Of a stretch of DNA of 42,345 bases, positions 25,870-33,570 are shown piece by piece (position 1 is the first letter of the stretch; every line of letters begins with the position of its first letter). The position numbers were made by a program, and so were the translations under genes. Source of the stretch: Betaproteobacteria bacterium (lineage in GTDB: Bacteria > Pseudomonadota > Gammaproteobacteria > Burkholderiales > SG8-39). Where the stretch lies: positions 1 to 42,345 of the forward strand of contig CANKAJ010000028.1 in assembly GCA_947479645.1 (NCBI GenBank). The letters are read 5' to 3'. The notes beneath the pieces were generated by a model. It searched no databases, had not been told where the DNA came from, and worked only from the letters and a program-made list of their open reading frames with translations.

Positions 25870-25886
25870 GCCGGCGCAACGCCGGC
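25870..25886 (+). terminator. Perfect hairpin just after the GntR gene
   Basis: GCCGGCG-CAA-CGCCGGC, a perfect 7-bp GC-only stem with a 3-base loop, begins 12 bp after the regulator stop codon. It lacks a T-tract, so it is called a putative transcript-end hairpin only. Confidence 0.45.
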
Positions 25887-25903
25887 AGCAACACGTGTAC
25901 CGC

Positions 25904-26041
25904 TAGCAGGCTGTTGAAAAACGATTCCCGGATGAAAAATCTATCCATTCTTGCTTCGCCCTTGAGAGGGAAGCGTTTTTCAAAAGCACCTGACTTTGGG
26001 GGTCAAGGGGGACCGTGCCCCCCTTTTTCAAAACCCTGCTA
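25904..26041. repeat. 138-bp fold-back element with terminal inverted repeats
   Basis: The left end TAGCAGGCTGTTGAAAAACG (25904-25923) and the reverse complement of the right end, TAGCAGGGTTTTGAAAAAGG (26022-26041), match at 16 of 20 positions. Inside, TTGAAAAACG is again mirrored by CGTTTTTCAA (25973-25982), and GGGGG (26007-26011) pairs with CCCCC (26018-26023) followed by TTTTT, a terminator-like hairpin. The element fills the gap between the convergent GntR and aldo/keto reductase genes. Its right tip supplies the TAG stop codon of the reductase. A MITE-like insertion or an elaborate bidirectional terminator are the two readings. No clear target duplication is seen. Confidence 0.55.
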
Positions 26042-26905
26042 TCGCTTCGGTACCCGTGCGCCGGAACGGCCCAGCGCGGCGAACTGGTCGGCTGAGAGTT
26101 TGACGCTGACCGCACCGACGTTCTCCTCCAGATGAGCAATGGAGCCCGTGCCGGGAATCGGCAGCATCATCGGCGAGCGCGCCAGCAACCATGCCAGCAA
26201 CACCTGGGCCGGTGTAGCGCCATGGCGAACAGCCACTTTTTTCACGATCGGCAGATTCAGGTTTCCGCCCGCGCCCAGCGGATACCACGGCAGAAAGGCA
26301 ATACCCATTCGTTCGCAGGCAAGCAGCACGTCCTCGGAAGCCCGGTTGCCAAGGTTGTACTCGTTCTGCACTGAAACGATGGGAATAATGCGACTGGCTT
26401 CTTCCAGTTGTTTCACCGACACATTGGACAGGCCGACATGGCGTATCTTGCCGGCGCGTTGCAAATCGGCAAGCGCCCCCACCGATTCGGCGAAGGGGAC
26501 GTGCGGATCGGGCGCATGCAATTGATAGAGGTCGATGCGCTCCAGCCGCAGGCGCGTCAGGCTCCCCTCCAGGGCGCGACGCAGATGCCCGGGCTGCCCG
26601 TCCGGATTCCAGGCATAGCGATTGGGCCGCAGCAGACCGCCCTTGGTCCCGATGACGAAGCCGGCCGGGTAGGGATGCAGCGCTGCGGCGATCTGCTCCT
26701 CGTTCACATGCGGACCGTAGGCATCCGAGGTGTCGAAAAAGTTCACGCCAAGTTCAACTGCGCGGCGCAACACCTGCAGCGCCCCGGCACGATCCGCGGG
26801 TTGACCCCATACATCCGGACCGCACACACGCATGGCGCCGAAACCCAGGCGATGCACGCCAAGGTCGCCCAGGCGAATGGATCCTGCATCCAATGTCGTC
26901 AACAA
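26039..26905 (-). CDS. Aldo/keto reductase
   Basis: A 288-residue NADPH-dependent oxidoreductase of TIM-barrel fold. The full catalytic tetrad is present: Asp58 and Tyr63 in NFFDTSDAYGP, Lys88 in VIGTKGGL, and His130 in DLYQLHAPDP. The C-terminal part carries PIPGTGSIAHLEENV, the usual NADP-binding block. The start is TTG 26905, preceded by GGAG at 6 nt. No in-frame ATG fits better before the conserved IRLGDLGVHRLGFGAMR. The stop TAG is shared with the tip of the adjoining fold-back element. A 33-codon secreted-peptide frame ends 25 bp upstream on the same strand and may share its transcript. Confidence 0.92.
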   Translation of the reverse strand: MLTTLDAGSIRLGDLGVHRLGFGAMRVCGPDVWGQPADRAGALQVLRRAVELGVNFFDTSDAYGPHVNEEQIAAALHPYPAGFVIGTKGGLLRPNRYAWNPDGQPGHLRRALEGSLTRLRLERIDLYQLHAPDPHVPFAESVGALADLQRAGKIRHVGLSNVSVKQLEEASRIIPIVSVQNEYNLGNRASEDVLLACERMGIAFLPWYPLGAGGNLNLPIVKKVAVRHGATPAQVLLAWLLARSPMMLPIPGTGSIAHLEENVGAVSVKLSADQFAALGRSGARVPKR

Positions 26906-26930
26906 TTGTTCTCTCCGTTTCGGCGTGCGT

Positions 26931-27032
26931 TCAGCAACCCGCGCCGCCGTTACCCGCTATCTGCGCATGCGCAAAACCGGTCAGGAGCAGACTTGCGCAT
27001 GCCATTGCAATGAATAAATCACTTCGCATCAT
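26931..27032 (-). CDS. 33-residue secreted peptide ORF in front of the aldo/keto reductase
   Basis: A short frame starts with ATG-ATG at 27032 behind GGAAGG. The product begins MMRSDLFIAMACASLLLTGF and continues AHA before QIAGNGGAGC and a stop at 26931. It has a textbook signal peptide (basic start, hydrophobic core, AHA cleavage site) but a mature part of only 10 residues (QIAGNGGAGC). It is either a truncated gene for a periplasmic protein or a genuine tiny secreted or leader peptide. I do not recognise a family. The strong RBS argues that it is, or recently was, translated. Confidence 0.45.
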   Translation of the reverse strand: MMRSDLFIAMACASLLLTGFAHAQIAGNGGAGC

Positions 27033-27171
27033 GGACACCTTCCGAACATTTTCAGCGGTCGTGACAGCCTAACACCATGTGAACCCCCGCGAAGCGCAGG
27101 TCGATTACCATAGCCGTTCTTATTCGCACTCCTGACCATCAACGCGACAACCCCCAATTGGCTTACCTGAC

Positions 27172-28428
27172 ATGACCACCGCAGCCGCCCCTCAGTCGCA
27201 ACAATCCTTCGCCGCGCTGCGCCACCCGGGCTTTCGCGTCTATTTCATCACCTCGGCGCTGGCCATGATGGCCGACAGCATCGAGCATGTGATCAGCTAC
27301 TGGATGCTGTTCGAGAAATTCCACTCCCCGGCACTGGGTGGATTTGCGGTGATTTCGCACTGGATGCCCTACCTGCTGTTCGCCGTCTGGTCCGGCGCGC
27401 TGGCCGATCGCTTCGATCCGCGGCGCATGATTCAGATCGGCATGGTGCTGTTCATGCTGGTCTCATTCGCGTGGGGCGTGCTGTTCCTGTCAGGCGTGCT
27501 GGAGATGTGGCATGCGGTCGTGCTGCTCATCGTGCATGGCATCGCCGGGGTGCTGTGGAGTCCGGCCAGCCAACTGCTGCTGCATGACATTGTCGGGCCG
27601 GAACGGCTGCAAAGCGCGGTGCGCCTGAACGCCACCTCCCGCTATCTGGGCCTGCTCGCCGGTCCGGCGGTGGGCGGATTGCTGATGCTGCTGCTGGAAC
27701 CTCCGCTGGGCATTCTGTTCAACATGCTCATCTATCTGCCGCTGACCCTGTGGCTGTGGAAGGCCCCCTATGGCCCGCGCTTTCGCCAAGGCAAGAGCGC
27801 CCCGGTGCGCGCCGTGCGCGGCATTGCCGATATCGTCACGACCATGCGCGACATCGCCGGTAATCGGACCATTGTGTCGATGATCGCGCTGGCCGGCGGC
27901 GCGTCGCTGTTCATCGGCAATGCCTATCAGGCGCAGATGCCGGAATTCGCGCATGACCTCGGCCATGGCGACCCCGGCCTGTCCTACAGCATGCTGCTGG
28001 CCGCCGACGCCGCCGGCGCCCTGACCGCCGGCCTGGTGCTCGAATCGCGCGGCCTGCTGCAGGCCAAGCCGCGCACCGCCTTCATTCTGGCCATGCTGTG
28101 GTGTTGCACCCTCAGTGGCTTTGCCGCGTCCTCGCTGTATCCGCTGGCGCTCGGACTGCTGTTCGTGACCGGCTTTGTGGAACTGTCCTTCAACAGCATG
28201 GCGCAGACGCTGGTGCAACTGAATGCGCCGGCGCACATCCGCGGCCGCGTGATCGGCCTTTACAGCATGTCCAGCCTGGGTCTGCGCGCCTTCGCCGGCG
28301 TCACCATCGGACTGGTCGGCAGCCTCATCGGCATACACTGGTCGCTGGCCCTGAGCGCCATGCTGCTGCTGGCGATCATCACCACGCTGCTGGCATTCAC
28401 CACCATCAAAACAAGGAAATCCCCATGA
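27172..28428 (+). CDS. MFS transporter (EntS/MFS_3-like)
   Basis: A 418-residue inner-membrane transporter with about 12 spans. After a short polar N-terminus come FAALRHPGFRVYFITSALAM, GALADRFDPRRMIQIGMVLF (the loop 2-3 motif) and QLLLHDIVGPERLQSAVRLN, all typical of the enterobactin-exporter-like MFS_3 group. The C-terminal half has the usual mirrored helices ending in LLAIITTLLAF. The stop overlaps the start of the following oxidoreductase gene (ATGA), so the two proteins are translationally coupled. The cargo is unknown. An exporter tied to a small quinone- or aldehyde-like compound handled by the partner enzyme would fit. Confidence 0.88.
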   Translation: MTTAAAPQSQQSFAALRHPGFRVYFITSALAMMADSIEHVISYWMLFEKFHSPALGGFAVISHWMPYLLFAVWSGALADRFDPRRMIQIGMVLFMLVSFAWGVLFLSGVLEMWHAVVLLIVHGIAGVLWSPASQLLLHDIVGPERLQSAVRLNATSRYLGLLAGPAVGGLLMLLLEPPLGILFNMLIYLPLTLWLWKAPYGPRFRQGKSAPVRAVRGIADIVTTMRDIAGNRTIVSMIALAGGASLFIGNAYQAQMPEFAHDLGHGDPGLSYSMLLAADAAGALTAGLVLESRGLLQAKPRTAFILAMLWCCTLSGFAASSLYPLALGLLFVTGFVELSFNSMAQTLVQLNAPAHIRGRVIGLYSMSSLGLRAFAGVTIGLVGSLIGIHWSLALSAMLLLAIITTLLAFTTIKTRKSP

Positions 28429-29453
28429 AAGCCGTCGGCCTCAAGCGTTACCTGCCCATTGACAATCCCGACGTGCTGCTCGATGTCGACATTGAAACGC
28501 CGGTGGCAACCGGCCGCGACCTGCTGGTCGAAGTCAAGGCGATTTCGGTCAATCCGGTCGACATCAAGCACCGCAAACCCGACCGCAGCAACGCCGACAC
28601 GGTGGAGGATCCGCCGCGCGTGCTCGGCTGGGATGTCGCCGGCATCGTCGTCGCAGTCGGACCGGCCGCGTCGCTGTTTCGCGCGGGCGACGCCGTGTAC
28701 TACGCCGGCAGCATCGTGCGTCCCGGCGGCTATGCGCAATTTCACCTGGTCGATGAACGCATTGCCGGAAGAAAGCCGGCCAACCTGGGCTTCGCCGATG
28801 CCGCGGCGCTGCCACTGACCACCATCACCGCCTGGCAGGGCCTGTTCGATCGCATGGGCATCTCCCAATCCGGCGCCGACAAAGGCAAGTCGCTGCTGAT
28901 CATCGGCGGCGCCGGCGGAGTCGGTTCGATCTGCATCCAGCTCGCCAAAAAACTCGCCGGTCTCACCGTCGTCGCCACGGCATCGCGTCCGGAGTCGGCG
29001 GCCTGGGCGCGCAGTCTGGGCGCCGACCACATCGTTGACCACACCCGGGAACTGGCGCCGCAACTGCAAGCGGCGGGAGTTCCGGAAGTGGATTACCTGT
29101 TCTGCGCCAACGCCGCCGATCGGCATTTCCCTGCATTTCCCGTCATCATGCGGCCGCAGGGGAAAATCTGCTCCATCGTTGACGCGCCCAACGCCGCCGA
29201 TTTCACCCTGCTCAAGCGCAAGAGCATCACTTTCTGCTGGGAAGCCATGTTCACGCGGCCGATTTTCCAGACACCCGACATGATCGGCCAGCATGACCTG
29301 CTCGACGCCACCGCCGGCCTGGTCGAGGCCGGCGTGTTGCGCACCACGGCAACCTCGAACCTGGGCCGCATCAACGCCGCCAATCTGAAGCAGGCCCATC
29401 GGTTGATCGAAGGCGGCAAGGTCATCGGCAAGCTCGTGCTCGAAGGATTCTGA
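28425..29453 (+). CDS. Zinc-type alcohol dehydrogenase-like/quinone oxidoreductase (MDR superfamily)
   Basis: A 342-residue medium-chain dehydrogenase/reductase. The GroES-like N-terminal domain includes SVNPVDIKHRKP and VLGWDVAGIVVAVG. The nucleotide-binding domain has LLIIGGAGGVGSICIQLAKKL at about 155-175. There is no cysteine-rich structural zinc loop, so it belongs with the zinc-independent quinone-reductase-like or ZADH2 group. It is translationally coupled to the MFS transporter by the ATGA overlap. Its role is probably NAD(P)H-dependent reduction of a quinone or enone. A second MDR gene of the Qor type lies about 8 kb away and is not closely similar by eye. Confidence 0.88.
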   Translation: MKAVGLKRYLPIDNPDVLLDVDIETPVATGRDLLVEVKAISVNPVDIKHRKPDRSNADTVEDPPRVLGWDVAGIVVAVGPAASLFRAGDAVYYAGSIVRPGGYAQFHLVDERIAGRKPANLGFADAAALPLTTITAWQGLFDRMGISQSGADKGKSLLIIGGAGGVGSICIQLAKKLAGLTVVATASRPESAAWARSLGADHIVDHTRELAPQLQAAGVPEVDYLFCANAADRHFPAFPVIMRPQGKICSIVDAPNAADFTLLKRKSITFCWEAMFTRPIFQTPDMIGQHDLLDATAGLVEAGVLRTTATSNLGRINAANLKQAHRLIEGGKVIGKLVLEGF

Positions 29454-29496
29454 GCACCACTTCCGAAACCCGAGTCATTCGCAAGGAAACCCCGCC

Positions 29497-29724
29497 ATGT
29501 TCAAGCTGCAAGTGCAGGACGATGACAATGACCCGCGCGTCTGGCACGACGTCAAGGGACCCAATGGCGCGCTGCTGACCTTCGAGACAATGACGGATGC
29601 CCGCGCCGCCCTGGAAAAGCGGTTTCCCATCCTGGTAGAAATGGAACGCTACGCCGCCGCCGTCAAGCGCACGCGGGTGATTGCCATCCTCGATGACGAA
29701 GCCGACAAGGACTGGCGGCGCTGA
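29497..29724 (+). CDS. Small hypothetical protein (75 residues)
   Basis: No family recognised. The protein is soluble and mixed alpha/beta in appearance: MFKLQVQDDDNDPRVWHDVK resembles a beta-hairpin, followed by helices TDARAALEKRFPILVEMERY and a terminal VIAILDDEADKDWRR. There is no signal peptide. AAGGAAACCCCGCC precedes the ATG, giving a fair RBS. It is in the same direction as, and 43 bp after, the MDR oxidoreductase, and 143 bp before the MaoC pair. It could belong to the upstream operon. Confidence 0.65.
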   Translation: MFKLQVQDDDNDPRVWHDVKGPNGALLTFETMTDARAALEKRFPILVEMERYAAAVKRTRVIAILDDEADKDWRR

Positions 29725-29766
29725 ACAGGCGTACAGCAGCGACATTTTCCGATAGCAGTCACGTCT

Positions 29767-29783
29767 GGAATGTTTCACATTCC
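29767..29783. promoter_or_regulatory. Perfect 7-bp inverted repeat upstream of the MaoC pair
   Basis: GGAATGT-TTC-ACATTCC is a perfect palindrome of 17 bp placed 85 bp before the first MaoC gene and about 40 bp before a TATGAT sequence (29824-29829) that could be its -10. Size and symmetry suit a dimeric repressor or activator site. The regulator is not identified in the window. Confidence 0.45.
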
Positions 29784-29867
29784 CACCACCAGCCTGCCCC
29801 AAGCCGCCCGGCCGGTCGCGTGATATGATTTCCAGTCGTTGAACTGTATGACCAAAAGGGGGAATCC

Positions 29868-30365
29868 ATGTCTTCAAATGCAGCAGCACCGGCAACGCTG
29901 ATCTCGCAGGCATTGCGCGACAGCCTCAATGTCTGGGGCGAACCACAGGTATCTCATCCCGTCGACTGCTCGGATTTACGCAGATGGGCAATCTCGGTCT
30001 ATTGGCCGGACAAGCCGCCCAAGCTGTTCTGGGATGATGCCTACGCCAAGACCACACGCTGGGGCGGCATCATCGCGCCGCGCGAATTCAATCCCTTTGC
30101 CTGGCCCATCGACAGGCCTGCCGACCGGATGCCCAAGCCGGCCAAGCGTGCCGTGGGCGAGCGCAGCATGAATGGCGGACAGAAGGAGACCTATGGCGTG
30201 CCCATCCATCCTGGCGATGTGATCACCGCCAGGACGGCGCTGGTGCACATGGAAGAAAAAGTCGGCAAGCTCGGCCTCACGCTGTACAAGAGCACCGAGA
30301 CGCGCTGGACCAACCAGAAGGGTGAGTTCGTGCGCAGCCGTATTTCGATTTCGATCGTCTATTAG
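29868..30365 (+). CDS. FAS1-like/MaoC N-terminal dehydratase domain protein
   Basis: A 165-residue hot-dog fold protein of the MaoC N-terminal (FAS1-like dehydratase) type. Visible blocks are LRRWAISVYWPD, IIAPREFNPFAWPID, the NGGQKETYGVPIHPGDVITARTAL stretch and the final WTNQKGEFVRSRISISIVY. In such proteins this half usually helps form the heterodimer and substrate pocket, while the catalytic Asp/His comes from the partner. AAAGGGGGAATCC precedes the ATG. The partner gene starts 14 bp downstream. Together they should hydrate an enoyl-CoA or dehydrate a 3-hydroxyacyl-CoA. Bile-acid, steroid or branched acyl substrates are possible, but not shown. Confidence 0.82.
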   Translation: MSSNAAAPATLISQALRDSLNVWGEPQVSHPVDCSDLRRWAISVYWPDKPPKLFWDDAYAKTTRWGGIIAPREFNPFAWPIDRPADRMPKPAKRAVGERSMNGGQKETYGVPIHPGDVITARTALVHMEEKVGKLGLTLYKSTETRWTNQKGEFVRSRISISIVY

Positions 30366-30379
30366 GAAGGAACCCGGAC

Positions 30380-30814
30380 ATGACCTACAAAGTTTATTTC
30401 GATGACGTCAAGGTCGGCGACGAGATCCCCACCTTCGTGAAACAGACCGATTTCATGCACTGGAATCGCTATGCCGCAATCAACGATGAATTCGTCTACA
30501 TCCACATGGACGACGAGGCCGGCAAGAACAGCGGCAACGCCCAGGGCGCGTTCGGCATGGGCAACCTGCGCTGGGCCTACCTGCAGAACATGCTGCGCGA
30601 CTGGATGGGAGACGAGGCCGAAGTGCGCGAAATGAGCGTGCAATACCGTGCCATCAACCAGAAGCACGACGTGCTCACCTGCACCGGCAAGATCACCGAG
30701 AAAAAGGTGGAAGGCAGTGACAACCTGGTGCGCCTGGACCTGAACGTGATCGACCAGAACGGCAAGGGCACCACGCCCGGCTACGCAGTCGTCGCATTGC
30801 CAGCACGCAAGTAA
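30380..30814 (+). CDS. MaoC-like dehydratase (second subunit of the pair)
   Basis: A 144-residue hot-dog domain protein co-transcribed with the preceding MaoC-N gene (RBS AAGGAAC within the 14-bp gap). The hydratase-2 motif, normally D-x-N-P-x-H-x-D, appears as INDEFVYIHMDDEAG: His42 is kept, the aspartate position is Glu37 (Asp36 is next to it), and Asn-Pro is lost. GNAQGAFGMGNLRWAYLQNM matches the central helix region. The enzyme may therefore have shifted specificity or depend on D36. A strong terminator follows immediately. Confidence 0.8.
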   Translation: MTYKVYFDDVKVGDEIPTFVKQTDFMHWNRYAAINDEFVYIHMDDEAGKNSGNAQGAFGMGNLRWAYLQNMLRDWMGDEAEVREMSVQYRAINQKHDVLTCTGKITEKKVEGSDNLVRLDLNVIDQNGKGTTPGYAVVALPARK

Positions 30815-30828
30815 GGCTGTTGAAACAG

Positions 30829-30871
30829 CGCGGCGGGTCCGGGCCACTGCCCTGCCCGCCGCGTTTTTTTT
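30829..30871 (+). terminator. Strong intrinsic terminator after the MaoC pair
   Basis: CGCGGCGGG (30829-30837) pairs perfectly with CCCGCCGCG (30855-30863), followed by eight T (30864-30871). This classical rho-independent terminator ends the MaoC operon only 13 bp before the next start codon. Confidence 0.92.
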
Positions 30872-30883
30872 GGATGCTCACCG

Positions 30884-31915
30884 GTGTCGGATTCCGCAGT
30901 CAAAACCAATTTGAAATATGACATCGCCGCCTGGGTGATCGCGGCGGTGCTGCTGTTTTTCGTGCTGAAGCTGCAGCTCCTGTCGGCGCTCATTGCCGGC
31001 CTGCTGATCTATGAACTGGTGCATGTGATGGCGGCTCGCCTGAACATCATGCCGATCGCGCCCACCCAGGTCGTGAAACGCAACCTGGTGGCCGTTGCAC
31101 TGCTCAGCACTGTCGTTGCCGGCCTGATCACGCTGGCCGTCATCGGTCTGGTGACATTCTTCCGCAGCGATGCCGGCAGCATTGCATCACTGTTGCAAAA
31201 AATGGCCGTGATCGTTGAAGGCGCGCGCGCATCCCTGCCGCTGTGGGTGGCCGACCATCTCCCGGACAGTGCCGATGCCATCCGCAACGCACTGGCGGAG
31301 TGGCTGCGTACCCATGCCGCCGAAGTGCAGGTCATCGGCACCGATGCCGGACGGATGCTGGCGCATATCCTGATCGGACTGGTGATCGGCGCGCTGGTGT
31401 CACTGCGTGACGCTGCGCCAGCCGCTGATCCCGGGCCGCTGGCCAAAGCCATGCTCGAACGGGCCAGGCGCCTGGGTGAAGCCTTTCGCCGCATCGTCTT
31501 TGCGCAGGTACGCATTTCGGCGCTCAACACGGTACTCACCGCCACTTATCTGGCCATCGTGCTACCCATGCTGGACATTCATCTGCCGCTGGTCAAGACC
31601 ATGATTCTGATCACCTTTATCGTAGGACTGCTGCCAGTACTGGGTAACCTGATCTCCAATACCGTCATTGTCGTGGTCAGTCTGAGTTTTTCGCTGTACG
31701 CGGCGGTGGCCTCCCTCGTGTTCCTCGTCATCATCCACAAACTCGAATACTTCGTAAACGCCCGGATTGTGGGCTCGCAGATCCGCGCCAGCGCCTGGGA
31801 ACTGTTATTGGCCATGCTGGCGATGGAGTCCGCATTCGGACTGCCCGGGGTCATTGCCGCACCGATTTATTACGCCTACATCAAGGATGAACTGGGCAGC
31901 CGCGGATTGATTTGA
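30884..31915 (+). CDS. AI-2E family transporter (PerM/TqsA-like permease)
   Basis: A 343-residue membrane protein with about 7-8 spans, of the AI-2E/UPF0118 family. Visible segments are WVIAAVLLFFVLKLQLLSAL near the N-terminus, the amphipathic central domain, and the C-terminal TMILITFIVGLLPVLGNLIS and PGVIAAPIYYAYIKDEL block characteristic of the family. Members export autoinducer-2 or work as sodium/proton antiporters; the substrate here is unknown. The GTG start lies only 13 bp past the MaoC terminator and its RBS is weak, so expression must come from readthrough or from a promoter embedded in the end of the MaoC operon. Confidence 0.88.
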   Translation: MSDSAVKTNLKYDIAAWVIAAVLLFFVLKLQLLSALIAGLLIYELVHVMAARLNIMPIAPTQVVKRNLVAVALLSTVVAGLITLAVIGLVTFFRSDAGSIASLLQKMAVIVEGARASLPLWVADHLPDSADAIRNALAEWLRTHAAEVQVIGTDAGRMLAHILIGLVIGALVSLRDAAPAADPGPLAKAMLERARRLGEAFRRIVFAQVRISALNTVLTATYLAIVLPMLDIHLPLVKTMILITFIVGLLPVLGNLISNTVIVVVSLSFSLYAAVASLVFLVIIHKLEYFVNARIVGSQIRASAWELLLAMLAMESAFGLPGVIAAPIYYAYIKDELGSRGLI

Positions 31916-32049
31916 TTTTTCCGAGTCATAATCAAGGTATCGTTAATACGATGGACATCCCCGCGATCATCCCCGCGCCTATCCCTGAAGACACACCCGA
32001 TGCCCCAATTCGTATCCAACGCGCAACAAGCTGACCGCAAGGACTCGGC

Positions 32050-33522
32050 ATGCCATTGATGCGCATACGGATAAACGACAAGCAGCGTCTGATTCTGTCG
32101 ATCTGCCTGCTGTTGTGCCTGGGCTTTGTCACGACCAGCCTGGTCAATTATTACGTGGCCAAGGCCGGTATCCGCGAAACCCTGGTCATCAACGAACTGC
32201 CGCTGACGTCCGACAATCTGTACTCGGAGATCCAGAAAAACCTGGTCCATCCCATCATCGTTTCGTCGATGATGGCCAACGACACCTTCGTTCGCGAATG
32301 GACCCTGTCGGGCGAGGCCGAAGAAAGCCAGATGCTCGAATATCTGCGCAACGTGAAAAAGCGGAACAAGGCACTCACTACCTTTTTCGTGTCCGAGCGC
32401 ACGCGCATCTATTACCAGGCCAACGGCATCCTAAAGACCGTCACGAAGCAGGAACCGCGGGACGCCTGGTACTTTCGCATCAGAAACATGAAAGTACCCT
32501 ATGAAATCAACGTGGACCCGGACCTCGCCAACAACGACACCCTGACCATCTTCGTCAATTACCGGGTGCTCGATGCAGGCGGTCGCTTCATCGGCGCCAT
32601 CGGCATGGGGCTGACCGCGGACACCGCGAACCAGTTGATCAATGACTATCAGAAGCGCTACAACCGCAGCATTTATTTCGTCGACCGGCAGGGCACCATC
32701 CTGTTGCCCGGCAAGGGCACGCCATCGGCCGGAACCCGCATACACACCATCGATGGTCTCGACAAGCTTGCCGACAAGATCCTGCGCACCGGCTCCGGTT
32801 CATTCCAGTACAGCAGCGAAGGTCGCGAGCATCTGCTGGAGATCAGACTCATCCCGGACCTGAACTGGTACCTCTTCGTCGAGGGATTCGACGATGAAGC
32901 AGACGCCAGCATCCGCAAGACGCTCTGGATCAATCTGGGAGCGTGCGTCTTCATCACCATCCTCATTCTTCTGGCATCCAGCCTGATCATCAACCGCTAC
33001 CATATTCGGCTGGAAGACGCCGTGACGGTGGACAGACTGACCGGGCTGACCAATCGTTACGCGGCCAATGTGCTGGCCCCCATGGCCATCAGCGAAGCAC
33101 AGCGAAATGGCACACCGTTGCTGGCCTTGCTCATTGGCGTCAACGCACTGGGCGAAGTCAATCACAGCCTGGGTCCACTGGCCGGCGATCGCCTGTTGCA
33201 GGAACTGGCCCGCATCCTGAAAGGCGTAGTGCGCGGATCAGACATTCTCTGTCACCTGGGCGACGGGGTGTATCTGCTGGTGGCGAAAAACTGTCCGATG
33301 ACGCAACGCGATTTCATGGTCAAGAAGATCCACCATGCCATCAAAGTGGCCTATATTCACTTCCGGGGCGAACGTATCAAGCCCACCGTCAGCATTGGCA
33401 GTGCCGGCCATGAGGAGGGAGAAACCGCCGCCCAAATGATCGTGCGCGCCGACAAGAATCTCATCCAGGCAAAAAAAGAGGCGAAAGACCTCGCGCTGGC
33501 CGCACCAGAGGAACAAGTCTGA
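32050..33522 (+). CDS. Membrane sensor with degenerate GGDEF domain (probable c-di-GMP effector)
   Basis: A 490-residue protein: TM1 at about 12-36, an extracytoplasmic sensor (about 40-285, dCache-like, with the typical YFRIRNMKVPYEINVDPDLA and GRFIGAIGMGLTADTANQLI blocks), TM2 at about 291-314, and a GGDEF domain (about 325-475) starting with VDRLTGLTNR. The active-site loop reads GDGVY (404-408) where GGDEF is expected, and the metal-binding and substrate residues of LIGVNALGEVNHSL are also altered, so cyclase activity is unlikely. RGSD (395-398), five residues before, is an intact RxxD I-site. It should bind c-di-GMP rather than make it. The RBS AAGGA precedes ATG 32050. Confidence 0.88.
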   Translation: MPLMRIRINDKQRLILSICLLLCLGFVTTSLVNYYVAKAGIRETLVINELPLTSDNLYSEIQKNLVHPIIVSSMMANDTFVREWTLSGEAEESQMLEYLRNVKKRNKALTTFFVSERTRIYYQANGILKTVTKQEPRDAWYFRIRNMKVPYEINVDPDLANNDTLTIFVNYRVLDAGGRFIGAIGMGLTADTANQLINDYQKRYNRSIYFVDRQGTILLPGKGTPSAGTRIHTIDGLDKLADKILRTGSGSFQYSSEGREHLLEIRLIPDLNWYLFVEGFDDEADASIRKTLWINLGACVFITILILLASSLIINRYHIRLEDAVTVDRLTGLTNRYAANVLAPMAISEAQRNGTPLLALLIGVNALGEVNHSLGPLAGDRLLQELARILKGVVRGSDILCHLGDGVYLLVAKNCPMTQRDFMVKKIHHAIKVAYIHFRGERIKPTVSIGSAGHEEGETAAQMIVRADKNLIQAKKEAKDLALAAPEEQV

Positions 33523-33570
33523 AGAGACCGTGAACAAGGGGCCGCACCTCCTCATTCACCCCCACATCAG

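Noticed and set aside
28260..29399. A 379-codon minus-strand frame across the MFS-oxidoreductase junction
   Set aside because: It overlaps two clearly real plus-strand genes joined by ATGA and shows no family motif.
30874..30921. A 15-codon ATG leader ORF overlapping the start of the AI-2E-family gene
   Set aside because: It is too short, has no RBS since it directly follows the terminator T-tract, and no attenuation-type residue runs are seen.
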